Part shown: piece after piece, positions 25,601 through 36,064 of the stretch
How the letters are laid out: every line of letters starts with the position of its first letter
Position numbering within the stretch: the stretch's first letter is position 1
Source of the DNA: Xanthostigma xanthostigma
Taxonomy: Eukaryota > Arthropoda > Insecta > Raphidioptera > Raphidiidae
Length of the DNA stretch: 64,000 nt
Assembly (NCBI GenBank): GCA_963575645.1
Contig: OY754475.1
Coordinates: 9,672,001-9,736,000 of the forward strand
Reading direction: 5' to 3'
The notes under the pieces: generated by a model
Told to the model about the DNA's origin: nothing
The model's database searches: none
What the model saw: only the letters and a program-made list of their open reading frames with translations
Program-made: the position numbers and the translations under genes

Positions 25601-25608
25601 GTCTGCTT

Positions 25609-26247
25609 GTCTGCTATAAACACTGCTTGACTTTCTGCTGGCTGAGTACGAAACTAGAAATGACGGACATGAAATTATAAGGAATTTGGCTGAAAATGAA
25701 TACGCTATAGAGGAAAGTCGTTTAAAGAAAAGCAAGTCATTTAAATGCAACTGACAGTCGATGTTTAGGAGAACGGATTAGATTCATCTTCATCGTGCTT
25801 TAGAAGAGCCGAGCTATTCCTCACTCCTCAGTTTGCGGTCTATAAAACCGGCAGTAATAAACAAAGTATGGTTCATATACCTAATGATTGATTCGAAGAC
25901 TCGAACATAATTCATGCATGTGTGTTACACTAGCGGCTACCAGCGGCTTTGCACGCGATTGAGATGAAACAACAGTGTTCTCTCTTTCCATCTACGCAAC
26001 CATTCACACCCACCAACGTAACAACTCACACCCATAGAAGTTATGGTAGGTGAAAAATCCGTTTTGGATAGGATTTACATAAAATTCGTTCTTAGTGGGT
26101 GTCTACGTCGAGAAAGGAGTAACTATGCCAAATTTCAAATAAATCGGGCGTGAGGTTTTGGAGATCTCGTGATGATTCGAATGAGTAGTCTCTGAGATTA
26201 CCTCCTACATCCAAACTTACAAAGTTTACCTCTTTATAATATTAATA
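25609..26247. other. Repeat fragments, no gene
   Basis: Holds the right remainder of the MITE copy split by the hAT element (near 25,620-25,670) and, from about 26,110 to 26,245, a minus-strand fragment of Helitron family H1 (TTATAATATTA end, CCTCCTACATCCAAACTTAC). Confidence 0.45.
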
Positions 26248-26377
26248 AGTTCGTCCCAAGCAGCCGCATGCGCAATAGGTAAAACGAAGCTGTTAGTGGT
26301 GATTTTGGAACACGTGTTAGCTACTGCGCATGCGGGTGACGATTTCGAAACCGTTTTCTGGCTGCTTGGAACGAACC
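26248..26377. mobile_element. Short palindromic MITE
   Basis: About 130 bp with ends GTTCGTCCCAAGCAGCC and GGCTGCTTGGAACGAAC and inner copies CCGCATGCGC / GCGCATGCGG. No ORF; superfamily not determined. Confidence 0.6.
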
Positions 26378-28038
26378 TAATATAGATATAAAGGCACACA
26401 AAAATATTTAAATTACATATTAAAAGTATTCAAAGAAAATTAGAATACAATGTATGTGTATATATTATGTCTGATAAAGACTGTAATGTAACAACAGTTT
26501 TAAATTTCTGTCACAGATGGCACTATGATCAATTTGACTGTCCCTACCACTCAACTAAAGGCACTATCGACTGAACTTATAAAATGTTGAGCAGATCCAT
26601 TTTTGTGTGATACACACTGTAACATTAATTAATTCAGTAGAAAAGAAAAACTATTTGAAAAATAAAATAGTAGAAAAAAATAATGATATTAGTAAAGTTG
26701 GAATTCATAAGACATAAGCATTATTTTATGATTTTTCCCCAAGAGTTTCCTCTATTAAACAACACATAAAAAATAATAGATTTCAGTCAGTTTCAAATTG
26801 TGTAACAGTAATGTGTATACTTTTCGTCAGAAGGAAAAAAATGGACTTTTTATGTAAATAGAAAAGTTGATAGCTTTTACGGTTTCTGTGTATTCGAGTC
26901 ACTCAGTCATAATATCCGTGACCACAGATCAAAGTGGTGTAAGTAGAATTATGGTCGTTTTTACTTTTTAGTGTATTTGCCATAAGGCACTTACACTATT
27001 GGCGTCGGTCGGATGGCGGGACCTAGGGGTAGAACCAACATATTTTCTCAACGATATATATGTGTGCACGCTATAACTTTCGAAGGATTTAATTGATTTT
27101 TACGAAATTTGGTCCACATGTTGGAATCCATCACCGCACGAAGCCTATTTAAAATGAGCCCGATCGGGCCACTTTAAGTGTAGATTTTAGGGGTTGCAAA
27201 ATATTTTTGGGCCCAAAAATACTGAAAAAATTCTCCGAATATATTATAGAAAGTTGAAATTCGTCGTAAAAGCGAGCCCTACCGATGCTTTTTATATCTG
27301 GGTTGCATAGCATAACATCCCTCTTGTTTGCTCCAATTTTCAATTTACATCTCAACTTTTTGAGTGACCCTCGTATTTTGCGTTTAGTCTGAAAGGACAA
27401 TCATATGGTTGAAGTTTCCCTGCAGGAATCGTAGATCGTTTTTTTGAGTTTCCAACAGAAATGGATGAAATTAGAGTTCGCTTCGGGAATAAAATTCCAG
27501 GCTAATTGCGTTTAATCCGTCTATAATCTTCTCGATTTTTGATTCTTAGAAATTCTTCAATACCGTGGCTAAATTTCTCATTTCAGTATAATGTGTGTTA
27601 ACTTAATTTTAGAAAGGAATAAAATATTATTTTAGCAATGACTAAGATGATGCCAGCAGGCATTAAAATTTAAAAAATTAGTATCCCCTAATTTAATATA
27701 TTAAAATTAAACAAACATTGTGTTTGTAGAAAGGATTTCTTATAGGGAACAGTCATACATTGATTATTTTTTTCATTATTTACAGTCTCATTCGCAGTGC
27801 CGGATCGACTTCTTGATGCCCTAAGCATTTCTTGTCTATGGGCACTCATTTCTAACAGCAGTCTAAAAAAATTCTAATAATATTGTCTCTTTCATGTTAA
27901 GTTTATAAAAAAAAATTCAAATTGTGAATGTCATAAGCTTAAATTTGATAGAAAAAATTTAAAAAGCATAGAATTTTAGAGAAAAAAATTTTACAATTAA
28001 TATACATATATAGATATCATGTCCATCGATAATAGTTA
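26378..28038. other. Gene-free stretch
   Basis: The longest open frame (27,149-27,400, minus) has no motif or splice context that I recognise. Nothing else supported. Confidence 0.45.
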
Positions 28039-28167
28039 ATAAGAAAAAATTCGCAGGTTTGTGGACAATAGTTATATTTTTAATTGAAAAAGTCTAAATT
28101 TATAGACGAAACGTCGTACAATTAAAAATATAACTATTGTCCACAAACTTGCGAATTTTTTCTTATT
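28039..28167. repeat. Near-perfect palindrome, GACGAAACGTCGTAC family
   Basis: 129 bp running from AATAAGAAAAAATTCGCAGG to its near complement, with GACGAAACGTCGTAC at the centre. A shortened relative of the element at 4,676-4,947. Confidence 0.75.
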
Positions 28168-28431
28168 TACAATTAATGCTCGCATTGAAAATTTGACTGT
28201 CTATATAATCGGTGCTTAGGCATTTTTATACAGTTAATTGAAAAAAGATTAAAAAAATCTAAAGTTAAAAAAAAAACGTTACGTTTTTATTTTCACAAAT
28301 AAATTATTATTTTTTTTTAATTTCTGTACTTCTGAAGACAATTTTATATCAGTAGATCACATTTTTGAGAACCTTTCATTTCTGAGTTGTGATTTTTGGT
28401 GTCCCCTGAAACGTGATGCCCTAATGGGCTA

Positions 28432-29147
28432 AGAGCTGGCTACGGAGAAAATGGGTGACTCGGTGCAGAGCTGAAAATTTGCAGAATAATAGGAGATAGT
28501 ACAAGTAAGTAGGAAAAAAATTGCCAGAAGGCTAAGTGGAAGATAAAGAGTCACCAGAAGGCGCTAATGTTGCGAAAAATCAGTGCACTTCTGGCAATTT
28601 CTATACTTATTCTGAAATTCAAAACTAGATTATATATTATATATATTATACATTATATAGTTATAAGGGCATACTAAAAATTCAAACATGATATAATAAT
28701 TATATTCGACAAATATTCAAATTTATTAATGTCATTTTGATAGAAATAAAATTAATCGTCATATATTTTCATTAATAAAATTACGTTGCTATAACAACGT
28801 AATTTTATTAATTTATTTAATTTTATTTCTATCAAAATGACATTAATAATTTTGAATATTTGTCGAATGTAATTATTATATTATCATGTTTGAATTTTCA
28901 GTATGCCCTTATAACTATATAATGTATAATATATATAATATATAATTTAATTTTGAATTACAGAATAAGTATAGAAATTGCCAGAAGTGCATTGATTTTT
29001 CGCAACATTGGCGCCTTCTGGCGGCTCTTTATCTTCCGCCTAGCCTTCTGGCAATTTTTTTCCTACTTACTTGTACCTACTATCTCCTATTATTCTGCAA
29101 ATTTTCAGCTCTGCACCGAGTCACCCATTTTCTCCGTAGCCAGCTCT
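28432..29147. repeat. 716-bp near-perfect palindrome
   Basis: Starts AGAGCTGGCTACGGAG and ends CTCCGTAGCCAGCTCT. Each arm is about 355 bases, centred near 28,790 on CGTTGCTATAACAACG, with only scattered mismatches by eye. The ORF at 28,953-29,198 lies on the right arm and is not conserved coding sequence as far as I can see. A foldback transposon or long-arm MITE is likely; no clear target duplication was found. Confidence 0.85.
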
Positions 29148-29562
29148 CCGTCTATAAGCAATTGCTTATTTTGCTCATTCGAAGGGTTTACAAATTAGTC
29201 TTAGTATATCATTAAATAGATTAATTTGGCTGTAATCTGGCGTAATCCATTATGCATTGTGACCACAAATACTGTACACACACATGAAAAATATATAGTA
29301 CTTCCCCCGCCGTACCCTGCCGGCATCATCTTTGTGTAATACACTGAAAAAGTTTACACATAAAAAAGTCCCCAACAAATTTCAAATCTACTGAAATAAA
29401 ATATTATGTAGATATACATATAAAGCCAAGCTACTACTTTATCATATTTACAAAATAATATTATACGTAATATGCAGTATCTTTTTTTGTAAATATTTTA
29501 TATTACCTAATTGAAAATATCATTTGTAACCAAAAGAGTTCAAGAAAATAAGCAATCTATGC
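29148..29562. other. Gene-free stretch
   Basis: No supported feature. Confidence 0.4.
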
Positions 29563-29682
29563 TGAATTGCAGAAAGGATTATTAAAAACTTTGATATAAC
29601 AATGATTTTAGATTTTGATCATAATTTACATTTTCCATGCACCAGGAATACTGTATTCAAACTCCCTGTCCTCTAGAACACA

Positions 29683-29970
29683 GTACACTGGCCAGTGCTA
29701 ATGACGCCATGAATCCGACGCCATAATTGTACTGGTGAGACAGATGTGACGTAGCATAAATATTTAACCAAACGTGTGTTCATCAGACTTTTTGGAATTT
29801 GTTATTTTATTATTTGTTATTTACAAGAATGTCTGATCAACAAAGTAAACAATTACTTTTGGTAGACGAGGAAAATTATAATAGGTCAATGCCAATATAT
29901 TTCGGAACGAATCAACGCAGTATGGCGTCGATTCATGACGTCATTAGCACTGGCCAGTATACTGGGTTAT
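29683..29970. mobile_element. Inverted-repeat element inside MITE M2
   Basis: About 40-base terminal repeats: CACTGGCCAGTGCTAATGAC on the left, its complement near 29,940-29,960 on the right, continuing into a shared ATGAATC-GACGCCATA segment. It encloses a TATA-like box, an initiator-like site and a 53-codon ORF. Target duplication not clear, superfamily unknown. Confidence 0.6.
29755..29790 (+). promoter_or_regulatory. Possible TATA/Inr core promoter
   Basis: CATAAATA (29,755-29,762) lies about 28 bases upstream of an arthropod-type initiator-like TCATCAGACT (29,780-29,789), and an ATG follows at 29,829. The spacing fits a TATA-Inr promoter. It sits between the terminal repeats of a small transposon, so it may drive a transposon transcript or be coincidental. 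Confidence 0.3.
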
Positions 29971-29990
29971 ATTCCGGAACACACCCTTGA
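29829..29990 (+). CDS. Short unidentified ORF in a transposon
   Basis: 53 codons starting MSDQQSKQLLLVDEE, open through the right terminal repeat. I do not recognise the product. Its C-terminal part is translated from the inverted repeat itself, which argues against a conserved gene; the plausible TATA/Inr pair upstream argues weakly for expression. It could be the first exon or stub of a degraded transposase. Confidence 0.15.
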   Translation: MSDQQSKQLLLVDEENYNRSMPIYFGTNQRSMASIHDVISTGQYTGLYSGTHP

Positions 29991-30125
29991 TTGTACTCAC
30001 ACAAAAACAAATAATTGTTCTATATAGCTAAATTTTAATCAAAATGCGTAGAAAAACGTTGTTTCGAACTCGAAACTGTACAAAAAACGATACTAAATAC
30101 ATGTATACACAATCTAACCTGGCGT

Positions 30126-30688
30126 AATTTTGCTCAAAGTCAGACAACAGACACGTTTTGCTCTGTGTTTATATTTGAACTGTCACTGCGCACGCACCAA
30201 TATTATTCACAAAACTAGCTTGAAAAGACGTCACGTGTGAAGCGAGCACGTAACAGCAATCAAGAAAACCAGCTAGCAAGGAATCTAGCAGCGCTTTTAG
30301 CCTCGTGTACATAGGTACATTTAAGAAGTATGAATGTTATGTTTCCCTAATTCTTAATTTTCTTTGGAACTTGTGTATGGAAATATTTTGTAATTTGGCT
30401 TTAATAAAGACAGATTTTCTTTGGAGTTTAAAGTTCTTACGCCAGCAGTCAGTAGGTATAGTTATATTCTTTATACAAAAAAAGTTTTTCTCAGAAATAA
30501 AAAGCCAGTATATATAGAACATAATATTATTATACATAAAAACATAATACACTTACGTATATGTAGATGCATTTCTCTTCACATAAAACAATAAATAAAC
30601 TAAATAAAGATGAGTTTACATAACAAGTCTAAAACTATACTGTATTCAGAACTGATGTGGACAATGTCACAGCATATTGGCCGGGCGC
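30126..30688. other. Gene-free stretch with a MITE remnant
   Basis: 30,225-30,312 (GTGTGAAGCGAGCACG, then AGCCTCGTGTAC) is a fragment of the MITE family seen at 5,632-6,256. The overlapping ORFs at 30,305-30,552 are on both strands and unsupported. Confidence 0.4.
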
Positions 30689-30693
30689 AGAGT

Positions 30694-31251
30694 ATTCGCC
30701 ATGGGAACTGATTCTAGTGCTCCCTGGTGGCAGAAAATAAAAGCTCTATATGCTTTAATCAAGTTTAAAGTAAACGTCACAGAATTTATTTAGGTATAAT
30801 GCATAATAAATTCGAAATACATATTACTGATATTTATTTGGGTAATTCTAAAAGACAATTAGGTAGCAGAAGGAGAACAATTGTTTAAAGCGAATCACAT
30901 TATAGTTAGGAGCAAGTACATTTTTGGAATTTTGATTTTTCTTCATCGGTTAGTTCTTTTCTTTTCTGTCATATTCCATAATGATGAAAATTTGTTAACT
31001 GTCATTATGAAATCCTTTTTAACCTAACTAAATCCTAAATTTCTATTCTTTTTTAAAATTTATTTGTAGCAATGATATAAATACATTAAAAGCCATAACA
31101 TGCACAGATCTCAGAAAAGAACAAATTCTTTTTCTTTAGTTCACTCATTACAGTAAACTAAATGTCAGATGAAATATATAAATGTGATTAAAGCATATAC
31201 AGCTTTTATTTTCTGCCACCAGAAGCACTAGAATCAGTTTCCATGGCGAAT
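30694..31251. mobile_element. MITE with 5-bp target duplication
   Basis: 558 bp bounded by ATTCGCCATGG and CCATGGCGAAT, with arms of about 70 bases. AGAGT flanks both sides (30,689-30,693 and 31,252-31,256). The repeat it sits in has a sister at 35,106-35,310 that reads straight through GCACAGAGTGG with one AGAGT, an empty site. No ORF. Confidence 0.8.
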
Positions 31252-31460
31252 AGAGTGGGGACAACTAAAACGATCGCAGCGCTACTTGTAGACTAAATGA
31301 GCAATAAATCATGCAACGGCCATAGAGTATATTATCATGTGGCCGCCAGGTGTCGTTCTCGACGCGCTCTCTGCCATATCGTATATTAAGAAGCTTCGCG
31401 TTTTAAAACAATAATAACGAGGCAGTTCAATCCCGCTCCATGGCTCTATAGATGTTTCAT
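31252..31460 (+). repeat. Dispersed repeat P, copy 1 (right part)
   Basis: Aligns by eye with 35,120-35,310: GATCGCAGCG, GCAATAAATCATGCAAC, CATGTGGCCG, GCCATATCGT and AGGCAGTTCAATCCCG in the same order. The MITE at 30,694 separates it from its left end. Confidence 0.65.
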
Positions 31461-31625
31461 CTCAAAAGTTGACATGAAATTTTCATTAATCCCCCTCCCC
31501 ATTTAAAAGAGATTTTGGAGGATACTACCGGATCCTTCCCCTCTATTTTGAGCTCACCTATTTAACTGACGTCCCATTATCTCGTTATAGACCAAAAAAT
31601 ACAGAGTAGACGCTTTAAATTACTA

Positions 31626-32215
31626 CTAGTGTGACCTGTGCGAATTATTCGCACTAAATAAGTATAATAATTATCACTTTACAAAATTATTTTTTAAATA
31701 TGATTGCAGGTATTCAATTCGTTTCTAATTTTGCACACTGCTTAAACGTTCTTCTTTTTGTTGTATTACAATATGAAGCTCAGATGACAGATCGAAGAAA
31801 TATTTTACTAAAATTGTCATATAGAGGCGCAAGTAGCAAAAGCGTTGAGCTAAGCCAGATGGCATCATGCAGCATTGCTGTGACGTTGTTCAGCGTTGCT
31901 CGCTGTTTCAAAATTAAAACCGTCAGATGGCAGTATGCAGTATTGTGTCTGTTGTATTACAATATGAAGGTCAGATGACAGATCTAAGTGCTGACGTTGT
32001 TTCAAAATTAAAACCGTCAGATGGCAGACGTTGTTCAGCGTTGCTGTATTTTAATTAATTTACAAAAACAAAAGCAATAATACATTTTTTAGTTGTCGAT
32101 GTCAGTAGAGCAAGCAATTATCTGTAAAATGATATATAATTTATATGGAGAAATTGTGAGGTTTTTTCTAAAAAGGGAGGCAAACATCTTTAACTTAGCG
32201 TATTAATATATATGA
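31626..32215 (-). mobile_element. Non-autonomous Helitron, copy 1 (family H2)
   Basis: On the minus strand it starts A|TCATATATATTAATACGC and ends with the perfect hairpin GTGCGAATTATTCGCAC, then AGGTCACACTAG|T: TC start, 3' hairpin and CTRR end, the Helitron signature. It is nearly identical to 40,141-40,737 on the other strand. The 92-codon ORF in it is present, with differences, in both copies but shows no known domain. No Rep/helicase, so it would need a helper. Confidence 0.75.
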
Positions 32216-33008
32216 TAGTTAGAAACTTCGGTTAGTTTTGCTCAGTATATTTAAAGCAACTGAAGTATAAATCGCTCGTACGTCCTTAAAATACTACATT
32301 TTCACATATTAAGAGCGAATGCATTTCCATGCATTAAAACACAACTCGCATGAATGATGTTGTAACTTTTCAAAGTGGGATTGAAATTTATTACTGTAAT
32401 TTAAAATGTTTAACAACAATGCATCAGGTTACATTGTTGGCGGTTTGAATTTAAAGCCATGTTTAACAGTCTGTGTAGGCACTTAGAGGTCCCCGTACGC
32501 CCGGATTTTTCCGCGCATTTTCAGAATACTTTTACATGTCGAAAACATGGGCGGGAATGTCCAAAAATTTGCATAAATGTGATGGAAAAACAAAAATCAT
32601 TCACTAGTTAAAATATTTTAAAAGGAATATGACGATTAACATTGCTCAGTTGCAACTTGCAGAAAACGTTGTCAGAAAATCTGAAAAATCATTGATTGAG
32701 TGACATGACATTTCTCTTGAGCAGTTTCCAAAAAAAATCAATATTTTTTAAAGTTTTATTAATGTCACACAAGAATACTAACGAAGGAAGGTGTCAAGCA
32801 AAATATTAATTCCCAAACTAATTTTCCTTTTCAAAAAGTAAAAATAAATTTTATTAATTAGCTTGCAGGTATTCGTATTATTTTCAATTTTATTTTTTTA
32901 TTATTCGGATCCTGGGGGGTAATTACTCCCTTTACCCCCCATATCTACGCCCTTGCTTCAATCTTAAGATTATTATATTAATTATTACATTAATATAATG
33001 TATAATTA
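32216..33008. other. Gene-free stretch
   Basis: No supported feature. Confidence 0.4.
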
Positions 33009-33230
33009 TTGTATTAATATAAAGAGGTAAAGCTCTAACTTTGGATGTATGAGGCAATCTCCGAAACTACTCATCCGATTTCAAATTTGTTTTCACCAAT
33101 AATTAAAATGAACCTTCAGTATGGACATAGGCAATATATTGTCGCTTTCCATGGAGACCAATTTTGCAGCGTAAGTCGACGAAAAAATAGTGACATACTA
33201 AAAATCCGGGCGAAGCCGGACCGGGCCGCT
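33009..33230 (+). mobile_element. Helitron family H1, degraded copy
   Basis: Carries AAAGAGGTAAAG, CTCATCCGATTTCAAA and the tail CGAAGCCGGACCGGGCCGCT, but the final CTAG is changed to CTGT and the TC start is not intact. Confidence 0.55.
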
Positions 33231-33721
33231 GTCATAAACTGATTAATTCTGCAACAATATTAATATAAACTATCCAATCACGTAAAATACTGGAAAACTG
33301 TTAAAAACATTGCAGGTTGGTTCATTGTTGGTTATAAAAATTTAATAACGAATTACATAACAGCGTATTTCAGCATCTAGCGGACTAAAATGATTATAAG
33401 CGTCTATAGTAGACAGGCTTTCTATATCGATTTTAGTGCAGTACGCTCGCGCTATGAACAGGGTTTTACAATATAGCAATATAATATTCGAGCTGTTTAC
33501 TGAACTACTGAAGGGGGACCATATAACATGTTCAGGTTATGTTTGTGCGTTTGTACTTATGTTTGAACCCTACTGTAGTCTAAAGTACAAAAAGATTTTT
33601 TGGAATTTTACGACTGCTGGACCGATTTTCATAAATGAGTTATAGAAAGATTTGTCTATTACCAATTAGCAACAATGGCCCACATTAAATAAGCGTTCTG
33701 CTTTCATGGTACTATTATTGG
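33231..33721. other. Gene-free stretch
   Basis: The ORF at 33,436-33,645 has no recognisable domain. Nothing supported. Confidence 0.4.
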
Positions 33722-34190
33722 GGTGTTTGAAGTAGTCTGGAAAAAATCCGGGCTGGACAGTCTATCGTTAGACCACATTTTATCCCCAATTTGTTTCGTT
33801 TTACCCCTTCTCAATTTTTTGTTATTCGAATAAAAAAATTGAGAAGGGTTTAAATGAAACATATTGGGAATAAAATGTAGTCTAAGGGGCCATTAAGCAG
33901 AATTTTAATAATTTTTGACCCCCTATCCGCAAAAGTAAGCAAAGCTCTTACGTAAACATTGGTATACCTATATTTTTTAGATCTGTTCAAGTTTCTTTAT
34001 TGTTATAAATAAATATTGCTGACGTCATCACCATCTAGACTCCGCGTCTCCATGTCATCAAAAATAAGCTAAGCAAAGACCCCCTCCTTTGGTGCTTACG
34101 TAATACTTGAATGGCCCCTAACGATAGACTATCGATTGGAATGTTTTACCCCCCAGCCCAGATTTTTTCTGGGCCAACTTCAAGCATCGC
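33722..34190. mobile_element. MITE with nested inverted repeats
   Basis: Outer arms GTTTGAAGTAGTCTGG and its partner GGGCCAACTTCAAGC, with CCGGGCTGGACAGTCTATCG matched by CGATAGACTATCG. A second hairpin at about 33,765-33,885 pairs CCCCTTCTCAATTTTT with AAAAATTGAGAAGGG. No ORF; target duplication not resolved. Confidence 0.6.
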
Positions 34191-34789
34191 TTCCAATATG
34201 AAAAGCAGGTATTGATGACGCGTACATCTGACTCCGAATTAAAGAGAGAGAGAAAAAGAGGATAAAATATTATCTATATTATAACAATTTTATAATTTAT
34301 TTGAAAAACTAAATACACTTTATAATATTCAGTTAAATATGACATAATATTTTTTTTAATATGTTGTCATAATAAATCACAATTGATTCATAAATATGTA
34401 GTACAAATAATTAGTTTAGGCCTCATTCATTCATCAGACTAATGATATTTGATTTTGTTTACTCTTTGTTCGTACGATCTGAATGAATTCAATTTCATTC
34501 ATAAATAATTGTTGTGTTAAAATACTATTATAATATTAATACCTTGAATTAACTGCAAAAATGAGATATCATTCCACGCAGAATTTTATGTTCTTTAATT
34601 TATATAAAAGTGAAATTTTCTTGAAATGTGCGTCGTTAGTAAGTTACTCGCAAAAAACAAGAAAAGTAAAAAGAAATTCCAGGTTTCTGAGATACGCCAC
34701 CCAAAGCACACGCAGAAAATTAGTGCAAACTTCGAATAACTCATTTTACATGTAAACAAAGTGATTAAAATAGTTTCCAGCTTTCCACG
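34191..34789. other. Gene-free stretch
   Basis: Short ORFs overlap on both strands (34,561-34,807) with no family resemblance. Confidence 0.4.
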
Positions 34790-35060
34790 AAAGGGAGGGC
34801 AAACCAAGGCACATGTCCCGGGTAGTAGTTTTAGGGGGCGTCAAATCATAATATAATATGGTTTAAAACCACACCCAATCTGTTCTTTTTCCGATAAACT
34901 CAATCTGCTTGTTTTCTGACAGTTTCCCATTCACGAAAAATGCCAATCATTATATATTTGTGAGTTTTTTTAAGTAATTTATTTCAAACGCTGATTAACA
35001 AGTTTCTGCCCCGATTCGAAAAAATCGTAGATCCGGTGCTGCTTTTTTCCCCTTGGCTTA
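34790..35060 (-). repeat. Dispersed repeat Q, copy 1
   Basis: Reverse complement of 36,175-36,475: shared blocks include GGGCGTCAAATCATAATATA, CAATCTGCTTGTTTTCTGAC and CATTCACGAAAAATGCCAA. It lies just beyond the GGCX 3' end. Nature unknown. Confidence 0.6.
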
Positions 35061-35105
35061 AAAGTACTCATTAACTTGTTTGGATTAGTAACTCATGAAC
35101 TAGTA

Positions 35106-35310
35106 ACCTATTGGCCGGGCACAGAGTGGAGACAACTGAATCGATCGCAGCGTTAGCTGTGGACTAAATTAGCAATAAATCATGCAACGTATAATTTCAT
35201 GTGGCCGTCAGATGTCGTTTTCATCTGGCTCCCCGCCATATCGTTTATTAAGAAGCGTCGCGGTTTAAAACAACAATAACAAGGCAGTTCAATCCCGTTC
35301 TATTGCCAGC
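35106..35310 (+). repeat. Dispersed repeat P, copy 2 (uninterrupted)
   Basis: Starts TTGGCCGGGCACAGAGTGG and continues colinear with 31,252-31,460. It is the empty-site relative for the MITE at 30,694. Confidence 0.65.
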
Positions 35311-35593
35311 TAGCGGCGCTAGTAGTCTTCGTAGAAGTAACCGTACATTTTTCCAAACAATAATTATACTCAATATGTTATCTCCTTAACTGGGTAGGTA
35401 TACAAATTTCGATAATTAAAGGTTTCGTTGAATTATTGTAGCAGTTATTTTAAAAAATGCTCATTTGACACAATGGTATAAGCGCATGAAAAAACTGCAG
35501 TAGGCGGTGCTGCCGTCATGCACCCAGCGAATTTTTTCTTGCGCTTTAGAAATTCTTGCCAAAGTCTTTGAACGTATGGATATTACAATAGGA

Positions 35594-35599
35594 TTTAAT
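35594..35599 (-). terminator. Possible GGCX poly(A) signal (ATTAAA)
   Basis: ATTAAA on the minus strand about 35 bases after the GGCX stop codon. It is the common variant hexamer; no AATAAA is nearer. Confidence 0.4.
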
Positions 35600-35633
35600 T
35601 AATGTTCCTCCTTCGTTATTTTTGTAAGCATTG

Positions 35634-36064
35634 TTACTCCGTTATTCTGACTCTTCTGACCATCGGTACTCCATAGACTACGTTTAAAAAAGAGTTACCA
35701 ATATGAGATAGCATTCTGTGAAGATTTTCTAGTCTAATGTTGATGTCTTCAAACAATGGAAATGGTGACTTGACCAAACCGAAATCGATACTTCCGGAAG
35801 AGTTCGGCAACGAATCGTCAGGCATCGTGTTTAACATTTTTGTTTGGTTCACATAAGTGTACATGTAACATGCCGGAGTAGCGGAGATTGTATGAACCCT
35901 GTGAAACAAACCAGTTTTGACTGGAATGTGCATCCCTGGTAGTAGCTTTGTACCGACGCTCTGTGCATCTCGCTTGCTTTCCGTCTCGTATATCACTTCA
36001 CCCTCTAACACCGTTAGCGACACGTTTATTAAGTCAGTAGTTATGTAGTTTTCTAAAAAGAGAC
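35634..36064 (-). CDS. GGCX: GGCX coding exon 9 (terminal)
   Basis: Acceptor GTGTTTTTCAG|G, TAA at 35,634-35,636. Begins LFLENYITTDL and contains LTVLEGEV and CYMYTYVNQT, typical of the carboxylase C-terminal domain; the last 70 residues are poorly conserved in the family. Confidence 0.93.

Larger units (their letters stand above)
29563..30125. mobile_element. MITE family M2, copy A, interrupted
   Basis: TTGCAGAAAGGATT, TTAGATTTTGATCAT, CAAACTCCCTGTCCTCTAG and ATCAAAATGCGTAGAAAAA occur in the same order in copy B (53,793-54,946) and in part in copy C (52,145-52,335). Copy A is split by the inverted-repeat element at 29,683-29,970. Confidence 0.55.

Noticed and set aside
31700..31978. 92-codon ORF as a gene, with its relative at 40,379-40,663
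   Set aside because: It lies entirely inside the Helitron copies and has no known domain; similarity is due to the element.
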